Position numbers and translations under genes: made by a program. This document shows positions 44,480 to 52,527 of a stretch of DNA of 64,000 nt, in pieces (position 1 is the first letter of the stretch; every line of letters starts with the position of its first letter). The notes beneath the pieces were generated by a model, which worked only from the letters and a program-made list of their open reading frames with translations, ran no database searches and was not told where the DNA came from. Source of the DNA: Paracnuella aquatica (GTDB lineage: Bacteria; Bacteroidota; Bacteroidia; Chitinophagales; Chitinophagaceae). Location: positions 1 to 64,000 of the forward strand of contig NZ_QOWJ01000005.1 in the NCBI RefSeq assembly GCF_003332885.2, in the 5' to 3' direction.

Positions 44480-45931
44480 TTATTGTCCCTGCGCCAAGCT
44501 ATAAGCCCGCTTATCGCCCCACATGTTCAGCAGCTCCAGCGAGCATACTTTAAATTGTTCGGCCAGGCGGCGGTATAGTTCAATGATGTCGGTTTGCGAA
44601 ACGGCAATATCACCGGTCGATTCAAAGCGGCAGTTAAACTGGTTCACCAGGTTGGTGTAAATAGAGCCCTTAGGCCACACCTGCGTGCCCCTGTTTGAAA
44701 TGGTAACCAGCTTAAACAGGTCGCCGGTAACGGCAAGCGCTTTTTCCGCCACTTTATTGGGCTGTTCGGTGCTTTCAATAAAAAAGTCAACACCCACAAT
44801 CTTTTCATCTTCGGCTTCTTTCGACACCAGCATCGGGTTTTTATCGAGGTGGCAAACGGCAGCCGTGGTAGGCGTGTTGTCGATGATGGGTTTGGCACCC
44901 ACTTCCGGTGTTTTGCCAAAATTGCCAATGATGGCATCGGCAAATTCGGTGGTATTGAGGGCCGGTTTGGAGCGATCGCCAAAGTCGCCGGTGCGGATGC
45001 CCTGCTCCAAAGTATAGAGCAATGCGTTTTCGATGGTTGCAGCATTATGGGTAAAACCCAAGTGCCGCAGCATGGCCAGGCCACTGAGCAGCAGAGCCGT
45101 GGGGTTGGCGATGTTTTTACCCGCAATGTCCGGCGCTGTCCCGTGCACTGCTTCGAAAATGGAAATGTGGTCGCCAATATTTGCCGAAGGCGCAAAACCC
45201 AACCCGCCGACAAGGCCGGCGCAGAGGTCGGAAATAATATCGCCCTGCAGGTTGGTCATTACCACCACGTCAAACTGGTCGGGGCGGATAACCAGCTGCA
45301 TGGCCAGGTCATCCACAATTTTATCGTCCGATTTCAGATCGGGGTATTCTTTGGCTATTTCGTAAAAAACTTCCAGGAATAGGCCGTCGGTCTGCTTCAT
45401 GATGTTGGCCTTGTGGCCGCAGGTAATGCGGCGGGCGCCTTTTTGCCGGGCCATTTCAAAAGCATAGCGAATTACCTGCGCCGAACCGGGGCGGGTAATA
45501 AAGCGGCGGCTGAGGGCCACGTCGTGGGTAAGCATGTGCTCAATTCCGCCATAGGTATCCTCAATGTTTTCCCGTACAATAGTGAGGTCAATGTTAATTC
45601 CGCCCCGGCTGAAGACTGTTTCCACGCCGTGCAGGGTTTGAAACACCCGCTTGTTGGCGTAAGTGTTCCAGGTCTTGCGGGCCGTCACGTTTACGCTTTT
45701 CACGCCTTTGCCCTTGGGTGTTTCCATCGGGCCTTTAAACAAAATGCCTGTTTCCTCAATGGTGCGTTGTGCATCGGGTGTCATCCCGTTGGAGTATCCT
45801 TTATCGAAGACCCATTTCCCCATTTCTACAAACTGATACTGCAGACCTACCTCATTGGCATCGAAGATACGGAGCACAGCATCCATGATTTCCGGCCCTA
45901 TTCCATCGCCTTTCGCTACGGCTATTTTCAT
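44480..45931 (-). CDS. icd: NADP-dependent isocitrate dehydrogenase, Thermus/Bacteroidota type
   Basis: A 483-residue TCA-cycle enzyme converting isocitrate to 2-oxoglutarate. It begins MKIAVAKGDGIGPEIMDAVL. Substrate and metal motifs are LTIVRENIEDTYGGIEHMLT, RRITCGHKANIMKQTDGLFL, and DVVVMTNLQGDIISDLCAGL, then GGLGFAPSANIGD and FEAVHGTAPDIAGKNIANPT. The C-terminal extension after residue about 340 (beyond the compact E. coli type) is characteristic of the long Thermus-like subfamily. An upstream in-frame start at 46030 is rejected because the Rossmann start follows ATG 45931. It is divergent from apaG with 110 bases between starts. Confidence 0.94.
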   Translation of the reverse strand: MKIAVAKGDGIGPEIMDAVLRIFDANEVGLQYQFVEMGKWVFDKGYSNGMTPDAQRTIEETGILFKGPMETPKGKGVKSVNVTARKTWNTYANKRVFQTLHGVETVFSRGGINIDLTIVRENIEDTYGGIEHMLTHDVALSRRFITRPGSAQVIRYAFEMARQKGARRITCGHKANIMKQTDGLFLEVFYEIAKEYPDLKSDDKIVDDLAMQLVIRPDQFDVVVMTNLQGDIISDLCAGLVGGLGFAPSANIGDHISIFEAVHGTAPDIAGKNIANPTALLLSGLAMLRHLGFTHNAATIENALLYTLEQGIRTGDFGDRSKPALNTTEFADAIIGNFGKTPEVGAKPIIDNTPTTAAVCHLDKNPMLVSKEAEDEKIVGVDFFIESTEQPNKVAEKALAVTGDLFKLVTISNRGTQVWPKGSIYTNLVNQFNCRFESTGDIAVSQTDIIELYRRLAEQFKVCSLELLNMWGDKRAYSLAQGQ

Positions 45932-46041
45932 AATTGGTATAGTTTTTTGCTTAACAAAAATAGGTTGGATGTGGATGTGACCATAAAATGAAAACCCTTT
46001 TCTACAAACAACCCCATTAATTTTACCCAAAAGCGTGTGCT

Positions 46042-46428
46042 ATGATATCCAAGATTTCGGAAGGCGTTGAGGTAAGCGTGGAGACTTTTTACCAGCAGGA
46101 TTATTCCAACCCGCTACTGTCGGAGTATATGTTTGCGTACCGCATCACCATTGAAAACCACAACCGTTTTCCGGTGAAGCTGCACAGCCGCCGCTGGCAT
46201 ATTTTCGACTCCAACGGCGAGTACCGCGAAGTGGAAGGCGAAGGCGTAGTAGGCGTGCAGCCCACCATCAGCAGCAACGAGCATTACCAGTATGTGAGCG
46301 GCTGCAACCTGAAATCGGAAATGGGCCGTATGCATGGCAGCTACGTAATGGAAAACCTGGAAACCAAAGAGGTGTTTGAAGTAAAGATTCCGCCTTTTGA
46401 AATGGTAACGCCGTTCAAGTATAACTAA
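46042..46428 (+). CDS. apaG: ApaG-family protein
   Basis: A 128-residue single-domain Ig-like protein. The family signature is present: VSVETFYQQDYSNPLLSEYM, FAYRITIENHNRFPVKLHSR, RWHIFDSNG, the glycine-rich GEGVVGVQPTI, and a C-terminal F-x-V-x-I-P-P-F. ApaG has been linked to Co2+/Mg2+ homeostasis and AppppA metabolism genetically, but the biochemical role is unsettled. The same domain is found in eukaryotic F-box proteins. It is full length and followed by a good terminator. Confidence 0.94.
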   Translation: MISKISEGVEVSVETFYQQDYSNPLLSEYMFAYRITIENHNRFPVKLHSRRWHIFDSNGEYREVEGEGVVGVQPTISSNEHYQYVSGCNLKSEMGRMHGSYVMENLETKEVFEVKIPPFEMVTPFKYN

Positions 46429-46498
46429 AGTTCTGACCCTAAAGGGCTACTGTAGCCTGAATGGGGTTTGATTTATATAACGCTTTTCTGTGCTTTGG

Positions 46499-46532
46499 GC
46501 CACAAGGACCTGACGGTCTTTGTGGCTTTTTT
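46499..46532 (+). terminator. Rho-independent terminator of apaG
   Basis: GCCACAAGGACC pairs with GGTCTTTGTGGC (12 bp, one G-U) around TGAC, followed by six T. Confidence 0.85.
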
Positions 46533-46563
46533 GTGCTTTGCACTTTAGCAGCGTTTTCGATTT

Positions 46564-46691
46564 GTCATGCTGAGCACAGCGAAGCATCTGAGCATTAGAG
46601 CTTAAAGTATTGTTATAGAAAAGGTAGCCTCTTGTTAGTTCTATGGTCATACTGGTGCGGGCTCAGATCAACGCGCTGCGCTCAGGATGAC
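46564..46691. repeat. Palindromic repeat, GTCATGCTGAG class, copy 2
   Basis: The left arm starts GTCATGCTGAGCACAGCGAA (46564-46591); the right arm 46662-46691 ends GCGCTGCGCTCAGGATGAC. Arms are imperfect inverted copies around a 70-base spacer. It is related to 9891-9973. It lies in the 612-base gap between apaG and gldB, which has no gene. Confidence 0.8.
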
Positions 46692-46782
46692 AAGCAAAAA
46701 GCGTGATTGGTGGGCAAAGAGCGTTGCAAACAAAGAGTATAATTTCAAGTTTGGTGTAGGCCATTTATTAAAGTCAGGGTTT

Positions 46783-46867
46783 GTCATGCCGAACTCGTTT
46801 CGGCATCTCCTTTTATTAGTAGGGTCTCCTAAAGCTCAAGGAGATGCCGAAACGAGTTCGGCATGAC
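46783..46867. repeat. Palindromic repeat, GTCATGCCGAAC class, copy 2
   Basis: A perfect 30-bp inverted repeat: 46783-46812 (starting GTCATGCCGAACTCGTTTCG) and 46838-46867, with a 25-base spacer. Each arm also contains an internal hairpin (GCCGAA...TTCGGC). It differs from the copy at 44239 by compensating changes: both arms carry CTCG here and CTTG there. Confidence 0.93.
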
Positions 46868-46986
46868 AGCTAATAAGCTTAAACGACTTATTAAAGGTAC
46901 ATCGGTAAATGCCAATTAGTGATACAGAACGTACAAGTGTGCGACGCAACAGCAGCTCGATAGTATTACCGAAGCCGGCTACAAAA

Positions 46987-47019
46987 AAAGATTCCATCTC
47001 TTCAAGAGATGGAATCTTT
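46987..47019 (-). terminator. Rho-independent terminator of gldB
   Basis: A perfect 14-bp stem (AAAGATTCCATCTC with GAGATGGAATCTTT). On the minus strand it runs into a T-run (complement of 46982-46989). It lies 22 bases after the gldB stop. Confidence 0.92.
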
Positions 47020-47040
47020 AAATTATATACTGCGTTTTGC

Positions 47041-48042
47041 TTATTTCGGTTTGTACTTGGCGCCTTCAAAAATGGTCCTGGGTGCGGTTTCCAGCACTTG
47101 CTGCAGGGTAAGTTCGCTGTTTTTTTGTGCAAAAGCTTGCACAATCTGCCACCCAAACCATTGCCCGATATTGCCCGGCGAAACTTCGGGCATGCCGCGG
47201 GTGAAAGGCGATTCGCCAATATAGGCCTGCACTACCGGCGGTTCAATGGAATACAGGTTTTCATTTTTAACAATATAACCCCAGGCATTGCCTTCGTTTT
47301 GCTCCAGCCAATCCAGCTGTTTTTTGGTGTAACCGGTTTTGAGGGTGTCGTGGGTATCGGGTAAAAAATGATCGAGCAGGTACCACTGTTTTCCTTTTTC
47401 AATCATCTGCTCCACCAAGGGTTTGCCGGTGCTCTGATCGGGGTAGACATCATCAACCACGGCTTTCAGCGCATTGACCGGAATATACTCTTTATCGAAG
47501 CGGCGCGAAATATAAGTGGGGTACATCTGCTGCACTTCGGGGAGCTGGTAGCCGCCAAAGTTTTTACCGGCAAATTGCTGCAGGCCTACGGCCAGGTACT
47601 CGTTGGTAAGCACCATGCCCGGTGCATCCAGCGTGCCCACAAATGTGAGCAGTTTGGGCACCCGGTATTGCGGGTAATAATATTTTACAAAACGCATCCC
47701 GTCGGCAATGTCATCCCTGATGTTGTCGAAGTTTTTGTAGGTAGGCGCCAGCGAATCGGCCAGGCTGCTGTAGCTGCCCACAATTTGTTTGATGATGCCA
47801 ACAGATGCAGGGTCCATGGGGTTGAGCTGTAAAATATCCTGCATGAACGTGGGGAAAAAATGCGGGTACGCATTGCGCAGGTGGGCCAGGCTGCCGGCCA
47901 CATCGTTGGTGTCAATTTTAAAAAAATCCTGTTCAAACCGCTCCACGGGCATATTTACTTCGATGTTGGATACATCGGGCTTGTTGCTGCCGCCGGAACA
48001 GGCATATAAAAAAAGGAGCAAAAAGGGAATCAGATATTTCAT
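47041..48042 (-). CDS. gldB: GldB-like gliding-motility-associated lipoprotein
   Basis: A 333-residue lipoprotein (lipobox FLLLFLYAC, Cys19). Matching blocks are VNMPVERFEQDFFKIDTNDV, LRNAYPHFFPTFMQDIL, VPKLLTFVGTLDAPGMVLTN, YPTYISRRFDKEYIPVNALK and GNIGQWFGWQIVQAFAQKN. It resembles GldB, an envelope lipoprotein needed for gliding in Flavobacterium and widespread in non-gliding Bacteroidota too. It is divergent from nadE; a gldB-nadE neighbourhood is, as I recall, conserved in the phylum. gldC is not present here. The ATG at 48042 is chosen over a TTG at 48054. Confidence 0.88.
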   Translation of the reverse strand: MKYLIPFLLLFLYACSGGSNKPDVSNIEVNMPVERFEQDFFKIDTNDVAGSLAHLRNAYPHFFPTFMQDILQLNPMDPASVGIIKQIVGSYSSLADSLAPTYKNFDNIRDDIADGMRFVKYYYPQYRVPKLLTFVGTLDAPGMVLTNEYLAVGLQQFAGKNFGGYQLPEVQQMYPTYISRRFDKEYIPVNALKAVVDDVYPDQSTGKPLVEQMIEKGKQWYLLDHFLPDTHDTLKTGYTKKQLDWLEQNEGNAWGYIVKNENLYSIEPPVVQAYIGESPFTRGMPEVSPGNIGQWFGWQIVQAFAQKNSELTLQQVLETAPRTIFEGAKYKPK

Positions 48043-48114
48043 GGTATTGCGCAAAACGAATGGGTGTGGTTTTTATTACGGAAATTAGCGGGGCAAACCT
48101 ACGAAGTTTAACAA

Positions 48115-48219
48115 GTTGAAGGTTTAAAGTTTATGGTTGTAGATATGGGCACTATTGCTGCAACCTTGTTCAAAGCACTGTTTGACCAAACCTTCAACCT
48201 AAGACTTTAAACCTTAAAC
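48115..48219. repeat. Inverted repeat (class F arms) between gldB and nadE starts
   Basis: GTTGAAGGTTTAAAGT (48115-48130) is complementary to 48204-48219 at 15 of 16 positions. Both arms sit in longer runs of GGTTTAAAG-like words. Unlike the other arm pairs it lies between two divergent start codons, so it would be in the 5' regions of both genes. Confidence 0.75.
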
Positions 48220-48232
48220 CTTATCGGAACAA

Positions 48233-49933
48233 ATGAAGATCTTCATTGCGCAGCAGAACTACCACATTGGCAATTTTGAATACAATACCCAAAAGATCAT
48301 TGCCGCCATCGGCCGTGCAAAAGCACAGGGCGCCGACCTGGTGCTCCTTTCGGAGTTGTGCATTTGCGGGTATCCGCCCCGCGATTTTTTGGAGTTCAAT
48401 GATTTCATTCGCCAGAGTTATGAAAGCATTGATGCCATAAAAGCGCATACACAAGGTATTGGCGTGCTGGTAGGCGCCCCTGCACACAACCCGCGTAAAG
48501 AAGGCAAGGACCTGTTCAATGCAGCTTTTCTTTTATACAACGGCGAAGTGGTGGGCGAAGTGCATAAGACCCTATTGCCCACCTACGATGTGTTTGACGA
48601 GAACCGGTACTTTGAACCTGCCTTTAATTGGAACGTATTGGAGTTTAAGGGTAAAAAATTAGCCGTTACCATTTGCGAAGACATCTGGAACCTGGGTGAC
48701 AACCCGCTGTACCGCCACTCACCGATGGAAGAACTAATTAAGCAGTCGCCGGATGTGATGCTCAACCTGTCCGCATCGCCATACAACTATGCGCAGGATG
48801 TGGTGCGCCGCAGCATTGTGGAGGCAACGGTGGCCCGTTACAATTTGCCCATGTTGTATTGCAATACGGTTGGCTCGCAAACCGAAATTGTATTCGATGG
48901 CGGCAGCTTGGTGTATGATGTGAATGGGCAACTGGTGCAGGAGCTGGCTTATTTTGCCGAAGATGAAACGATGGTAGACCTGGATGCACTGACAGTAAAA
49001 AAAGAAACGCCTGCAGTAGATCATAAATATTATTATGCAGCTGGTGAAGTTGGTAAAGAATTGCCTACACTGGAGTACCTCACCAACGAAAAAAATATTT
49101 CGGAAATATATGCTGCGTTGGTACTGGGCATCCGCGACTATTTTCAAAAGATGGGTTTCACCAAAGCTACGCTGGGTGCCAGTGGCGGTATTGACAGCGC
49201 GGTGGTGCAGGCATTGGCTGTAGAGGCATTGGGTAAAGAAGCGGTGCATGTGTTGCTGATGCCATCGGAGTTTTCTTCGGGGCACTCGGTATCGGATGCG
49301 GAGCGCCTGAGCCAAACGCTGGGCAACCGCTACGATATTGTACCCATCAGAGCGGTGTACGAACAGTTTATACAAACGTTGGAGCCGCTGTTTAAAGGCC
49401 TTCCCTTTAGCCTTGCCGAAGAAAACATACAGGCCCGCAGCCGCGGCAACCTGCTGATGGCGGTGGCCAATAAATTTGGATATATACTGCTCAACACTTC
49501 CAACAAAAGCGAACTGGCAGTAGGTTATGGCACGCTGTATGGCGATATGGCCGGCGGCCTTTCGGTGTTGGGCGACTTGTATAAAACGCAGGTGTATGCA
49601 TTGGCCCGGTACATCAACCGCAACGAGGAAATTATTCCGGAACATATTTTAACAAAGGCTCCCTCTGCCGAACTGCGGCCGGGGCAAAAGGACAGCGACA
49701 GCCTGCCGGAGTATGATGTGTTGGATCAGATTTTATATCAATACATCGAGCTGCGCCAGGGGCCTAGAGAGATTATTGCACAAGGCTTTGATGAAGCCCT
49801 TGTGGCACGCACACTGCGCCTGGTAAATATGAATGAATACAAGCGTGCACAATTCTGTCCCATTATCCGCGTTAGCAGCAAGGCATTTGGTGTAGGCCGC
49901 AGGCTGCCGATTGTTGCGAAGTATTTAGGTTAA
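48233..49933 (+). CDS. nadE: Glutamine-hydrolysing NAD+ synthase
   Basis: A 566-residue two-domain enzyme making NAD+ from nicotinate adenine dinucleotide with ammonia from glutamine. The N-terminal nitrilase-fold glutaminase has catalytic Glu41 (LSELCICGYPPRD), Lys112 (HKTLLPTYDVFDE) and Cys148 (TICEDIW). The C-terminal synthetase has the PP-loop SGGIDS (317-322) and LLMPSEFSSGHS, NTSNKSELAVGYGTLYGDMA. Full length. Its stop is followed directly by a class C arm. Confidence 0.97.
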   Translation: MKIFIAQQNYHIGNFEYNTQKIIAAIGRAKAQGADLVLLSELCICGYPPRDFLEFNDFIRQSYESIDAIKAHTQGIGVLVGAPAHNPRKEGKDLFNAAFLLYNGEVVGEVHKTLLPTYDVFDENRYFEPAFNWNVLEFKGKKLAVTICEDIWNLGDNPLYRHSPMEELIKQSPDVMLNLSASPYNYAQDVVRRSIVEATVARYNLPMLYCNTVGSQTEIVFDGGSLVYDVNGQLVQELAYFAEDETMVDLDALTVKKETPAVDHKYYYAAGEVGKELPTLEYLTNEKNISEIYAALVLGIRDYFQKMGFTKATLGASGGIDSAVVQALAVEALGKEAVHVLLMPSEFSSGHSVSDAERLSQTLGNRYDIVPIRAVYEQFIQTLEPLFKGLPFSLAEENIQARSRGNLLMAVANKFGYILLNTSNKSELAVGYGTLYGDMAGGLSVLGDLYKTQVYALARYINRNEEIIPEHILTKAPSAELRPGQKDSDSLPEYDVLDQILYQYIELRQGPREIIAQGFDEALVARTLRLVNMNEYKRAQFCPIIRVSSKAFGVGRRLPIVAKYLG

Positions 49934-49935
49934 GG

Positions 49936-50030
49936 AATCAAGAACAGACGGACAGAGGAACAAGGAACAGAAGAAGTCTTTAAAGAATATCGAACAAGGA
50001 ACAAGGAATGTAGAATGATTAAGGGAAACA
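49936..50030. repeat. Single class C arm after nadE
   Basis: It contains ACAGAGGAACAAGGAACAGA (49952-49971) and, after it, ATCGAACAAGGAACAAGGAA. Both stretches match the left part of the element at 55394, in the same orientation relative to the upstream gene. No complementary right arm is seen before moxR. The remaining sequence to 50164 is AT-rich, with no gene. Confidence 0.75.
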
Positions 50031-50164
50031 CAAATAATCAGTAATTATGAATTAATAATTATTGATTATTGAAGTGAAACTAAACCTCTGGAAAATCATT
50101 CATTCAAATCCTTTCCAATCATACAAATCACTGGTTCATTATTTGCTAAAACAAGATTCAATAT

Positions 50165-51166
50165 ATGCTTAGAACTGCCGACGATATTCGTCAGCTCAAC
50201 GACCGCATCAGCTATGCAGCCCGCTTTTTGGATACACTTCGTGCCGAAGTGGGTAAGGTCATTGTGGGTCAGTCGTACATGCTCGATCGCCTGCTGATTG
50301 GTCTTTTATCGAACGGGCACGTGTTGTTGGAAGGGGTGCCGGGTTTGGCCAAAACACTCACCATCCGGTCGCTGTCCGAAGCGGTGCAGGCCAAGTTCAG
50401 CCGCATCCAGTTTACTCCCGACCTATTACCCGCCGATGTGATCGGTACCATGATTTATAACCAGCAGCGCCACGAGTTTGTAGTGCGCCGCGGGCCCATC
50501 TTTGCCAACTTTGTGCTGGCCGATGAAATCAACCGGGCGCCGGCGAAAGTGCAGAGCGCCCTGCTCGAAGCAATGCAGGAGCGGCAGGTAACGCTGGGCG
50601 ATACCACGCACAAACTGGACGAACCTTTCCTGGTATTGGCTACGCAAAACCCGCTGGAACAGGAAGGCACCTATCCATTGCCCGAAGCACAGGTGGACCG
50701 CTTCATTATGAAAGTGGTGGTGGGCTATCCCACCAGAGCCGAAGAGCAACTCATCATCCGGCAAAATGTGCAGGGCTTGCGTCCGCCCACCATTAACCCG
50801 GTGGTGTCGATGCAGGAGTTGATAACTGCGCGTAACCTTACCCGTGAGATCTACATGGATGAAAAAGTGGAGCAGTACATTTTAGATATTGTATTTGCCA
50901 CCCGCAACCCGGCCGAGTTCAAGTTGGATAAACTGAAAGGCGTGATCTCTTACGGCTCATCGCCGCGTGGCTCCATTAACCTGGCCATTGCTGCAAAAGC
51001 AGTTGCATTTATCAATCGCCGCGGCTATGTGATTCCCGAGGATGTACGTACCATTTGCGCCGATGTGTTGCGTCACCGCATTGGCCTTACCTACGAAGCC
51101 GAGGCGGAGAACATCAATGCCGAAAATGTGATCGAGCAGATTTTGGCGAAGGTAAATGTGCCGTAA
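50165..51166 (+). CDS. MoxR-family AAA+ ATPase
   Basis: A 333-residue ATPase that acts as a chaperone-like partner of VWA-domain proteins. Walker A is GVPGLAKT, Walker B with the following arginine is VLADEINRAPAKVQSALLEA, and sensor 1 is LATQNPLEQEGTYPLPEAQV, then DRF. The lid domain ends GLTYEAEAENINAENVIEQI. It opens the Bat-type operon (DUF58, BatD-like and BatA follow), but its next neighbour is the four-helix-bundle gene within repeat arms, which separates it by 488 bases from the DUF58 gene. Confidence 0.95.
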   Translation: MLRTADDIRQLNDRISYAARFLDTLRAEVGKVIVGQSYMLDRLLIGLLSNGHVLLEGVPGLAKTLTIRSLSEAVQAKFSRIQFTPDLLPADVIGTMIYNQQRHEFVVRRGPIFANFVLADEINRAPAKVQSALLEAMQERQVTLGDTTHKLDEPFLVLATQNPLEQEGTYPLPEAQVDRFIMKVVVGYPTRAEEQLIIRQNVQGLRPPTINPVVSMQELITARNLTREIYMDEKVEQYILDIVFATRNPAEFKLDKLKGVISYGSSPRGSINLAIAAKAVAFINRRGYVIPEDVRTICADVLRHRIGLTYEAEAENINAENVIEQILAKVNVP

Positions 51167-51175
51167 GGAAGGAGT

Positions 51176-51648
51176 AGTTGATAGTGGATAGTTGGTAGTT
51201 GATAGTAGGAATAGCGCATGAAAAGAATTAGGTTAATGTAAAAAACAAATGCGCAGCTATCAAAACCTGGATGCATGGAAGGCTTCGATGTTATTGGTAA
51301 AAGAAGTTTATTATATAACTAAGGGTTTTCCTAAAGAAGAAACATATGGCCTTACATCTCAAGTGAAACGGGCATTAGTTTCAATACCTGCAAACATTGC
51401 AGAAGGGGTGGTCAGGCATCATAAGAAGGACACTATACAGTTTTTGCATATTGCACGTGGTTCTGTGTATGAATTAGAAACATTGCTGAAAATTGCTGTT
51501 ATGGTAGGAATTATTGATGAAAGCGTGTTTGAAAAGTTACTCCCCAAGCTTGATGATGTTTTTCGTTTATTAAACGGACTGATCAACTACATGGAGCGAA
51601 CGGCTACCATCTAAAACACCATCAACTACCAACTATCATCTATCAACT
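51176..51648. mobile_element. Arm-flanked insertion carrying a four-helix-bundle gene (class B arms)
   Basis: The left arm 51176-51203 and right arm 51621-51648 are complementary at 26 of 28 positions. The outer 9 bases (AGTTGATAG) and inner 17 bases (GATAGTTGGTAGTTGAT) match exactly. They begin 10 bases after the moxR stop and end 7 bases before the DUF58 start, and enclose only the gene at 51249-51614. Without this segment moxR and DUF58 would be adjacent, as they are in most genomes. No transposase and no obvious target duplication. The layout recalls intervening sequences of 23S rRNA, where a stem encloses a gene of this same protein family. The mobile-element label is inference. Confidence 0.55.
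51249..51614 (+). CDS. Four-helix-bundle protein of the S23/23S rRNA intervening-sequence family
   Basis: A 121-residue protein with the full family signature: SYQNLDAWKASMLLVKEVYY, ITKGFPKEETYGLTSQVKRA, LVSIPANIAEGVVRHHKKDT and FLHIARGSVYELETLLKIAV. The family is encoded in 23S rRNA intervening sequences and in many stand-alone genes, and includes bAvd, the accessory protein of diversity-generating retroelements. No reverse transcriptase is in the window. The gene is more AT-rich than the operon genes on either side and is enclosed by inverted arms, so it looks like a guest in the MoxR-Bat operon. Molecular role unknown; members form basic pentamers that may bind nucleic acid. Confidence 0.95.
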   Translation: MRSYQNLDAWKASMLLVKEVYYITKGFPKEETYGLTSQVKRALVSIPANIAEGVVRHHKKDTIQFLHIARGSVYELETLLKIAVMVGIIDESVFEKLLPKLDDVFRLLNGLINYMERTATI

Positions 51649-51654
51649 CCTCTC

Positions 51655-52527
51655 ATGCTCACTACTTCTGAAATACTCCGCAAAGTCCGCGACCTGGAAA
51701 TAAAAAGCAAGCACCTGGCTTCGGATCTTTTTTCCGGCGAGTACCACAGTGCGTTTAAGGGCAAGGGCATGTCGTTTCGCGAAGTGCGGGAGTATTATCC
51801 TGGCGATGACGTAAGGTTTATTGACTGGAACGTGTCAGCACGATTCAACCATCCGTATTCCAAAGTATTTGAAGAAGAGCGGGAGCTGACCGTGATGCTG
51901 CTGATCGACATCAGCGCATCGTCCTTGTTTGGAACGGTGGGTGCCACAAAGAAAAATTTAGCCACGGAAATTGCCGCGGTGCTTTCATTTGCTGCAGTCA
52001 ACAACGGCGATAAAGTAGGTGCCATTTTATACAGCAACAAAATCGAAAAATACATTCCTGCAAAAAAAGGCAAGCAGCATGCGCTGTACATCATTCGCGA
52101 ACTGCTGGGCACCGATGCGGCCGGCAAAGGCACCGAAATGAAAGCCGCCTTGCGCTATTTCAACAACACCAGCAGGCAAAAAAGCATTGCCTTTATCCTG
52201 AGTGATTTTTTGGATAGCGGTTACGAAGATGCGCTGCGCATTGCCGGCAGCCGCCACGACCTGATTGGGCTGAAAATTTACGACCGATTGGAGCAGCAAC
52301 TGCCCGACCTGGGCCTAGTGCAGATTGAAGACCTGGAAACAGGTAAGCGCCATTGGATTGATACCGGCAACCGCAGGGTACGGCAGGCACAGGAAGGGGA
52401 ATTTTTTCGCGTTACTGCAGCCGCTACCGCGGCATTCAAAAAAGCCGGGTCGGATTTATTACACCTGCGCACCGACGAAGATTATATCAAAGTCCTGCGT
52501 CATTTTTTCATGAGCCGTAACCGATGA
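51655..52527 (+). CDS. DUF58 protein of the MoxR-Bat operon
   Basis: A 290-residue cytoplasmic protein. The DUF58 block is complete: FSGEYHSAFKGKGMSFREVR, EYYPGDDVRFIDWNVSARFN, then FEEERELTVMLLIDISASSL, a degenerate VWA/MIDAS-like motif (DISAS). The C-terminal half has FILSDFLDSGYEDAL and a typical LRxDEDY near the end. These proteins partner MoxR ATPases and are thought to act in envelope or enzyme maturation. It overlaps the next gene by 4 bases (ATGA). Confidence 0.94.
   Translation: MLTTSEILRKVRDLEIKSKHLASDLFSGEYHSAFKGKGMSFREVREYYPGDDVRFIDWNVSARFNHPYSKVFEEERELTVMLLIDISASSLFGTVGATKKNLATEIAAVLSFAAVNNGDKVGAILYSNKIEKYIPAKKGKQHALYIIRELLGTDAAGKGTEMKAALRYFNNTSRQKSIAFILSDFLDSGYEDALRIAGSRHDLIGLKIYDRLEQQLPDLGLVQIEDLETGKRHWIDTGNRRVRQAQEGEFFRVTAAATAAFKKAGSDLLHLRTDEDYIKVLRHFFMSRNR

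Noticed and set aside
51249-51614. Diversity-generating retroelement (accessory protein Avd)
   Set aside because: The four-helix-bundle family includes Avd, but there is no reverse transcriptase, template/variable repeat pair or target gene nearby.
51176-51648. Classical IS or MITE with target-site duplication
   Set aside because: No transposase and no convincing direct repeats outside the arms; the arms are runs of repeated words rather than typical terminal inverted repeats.
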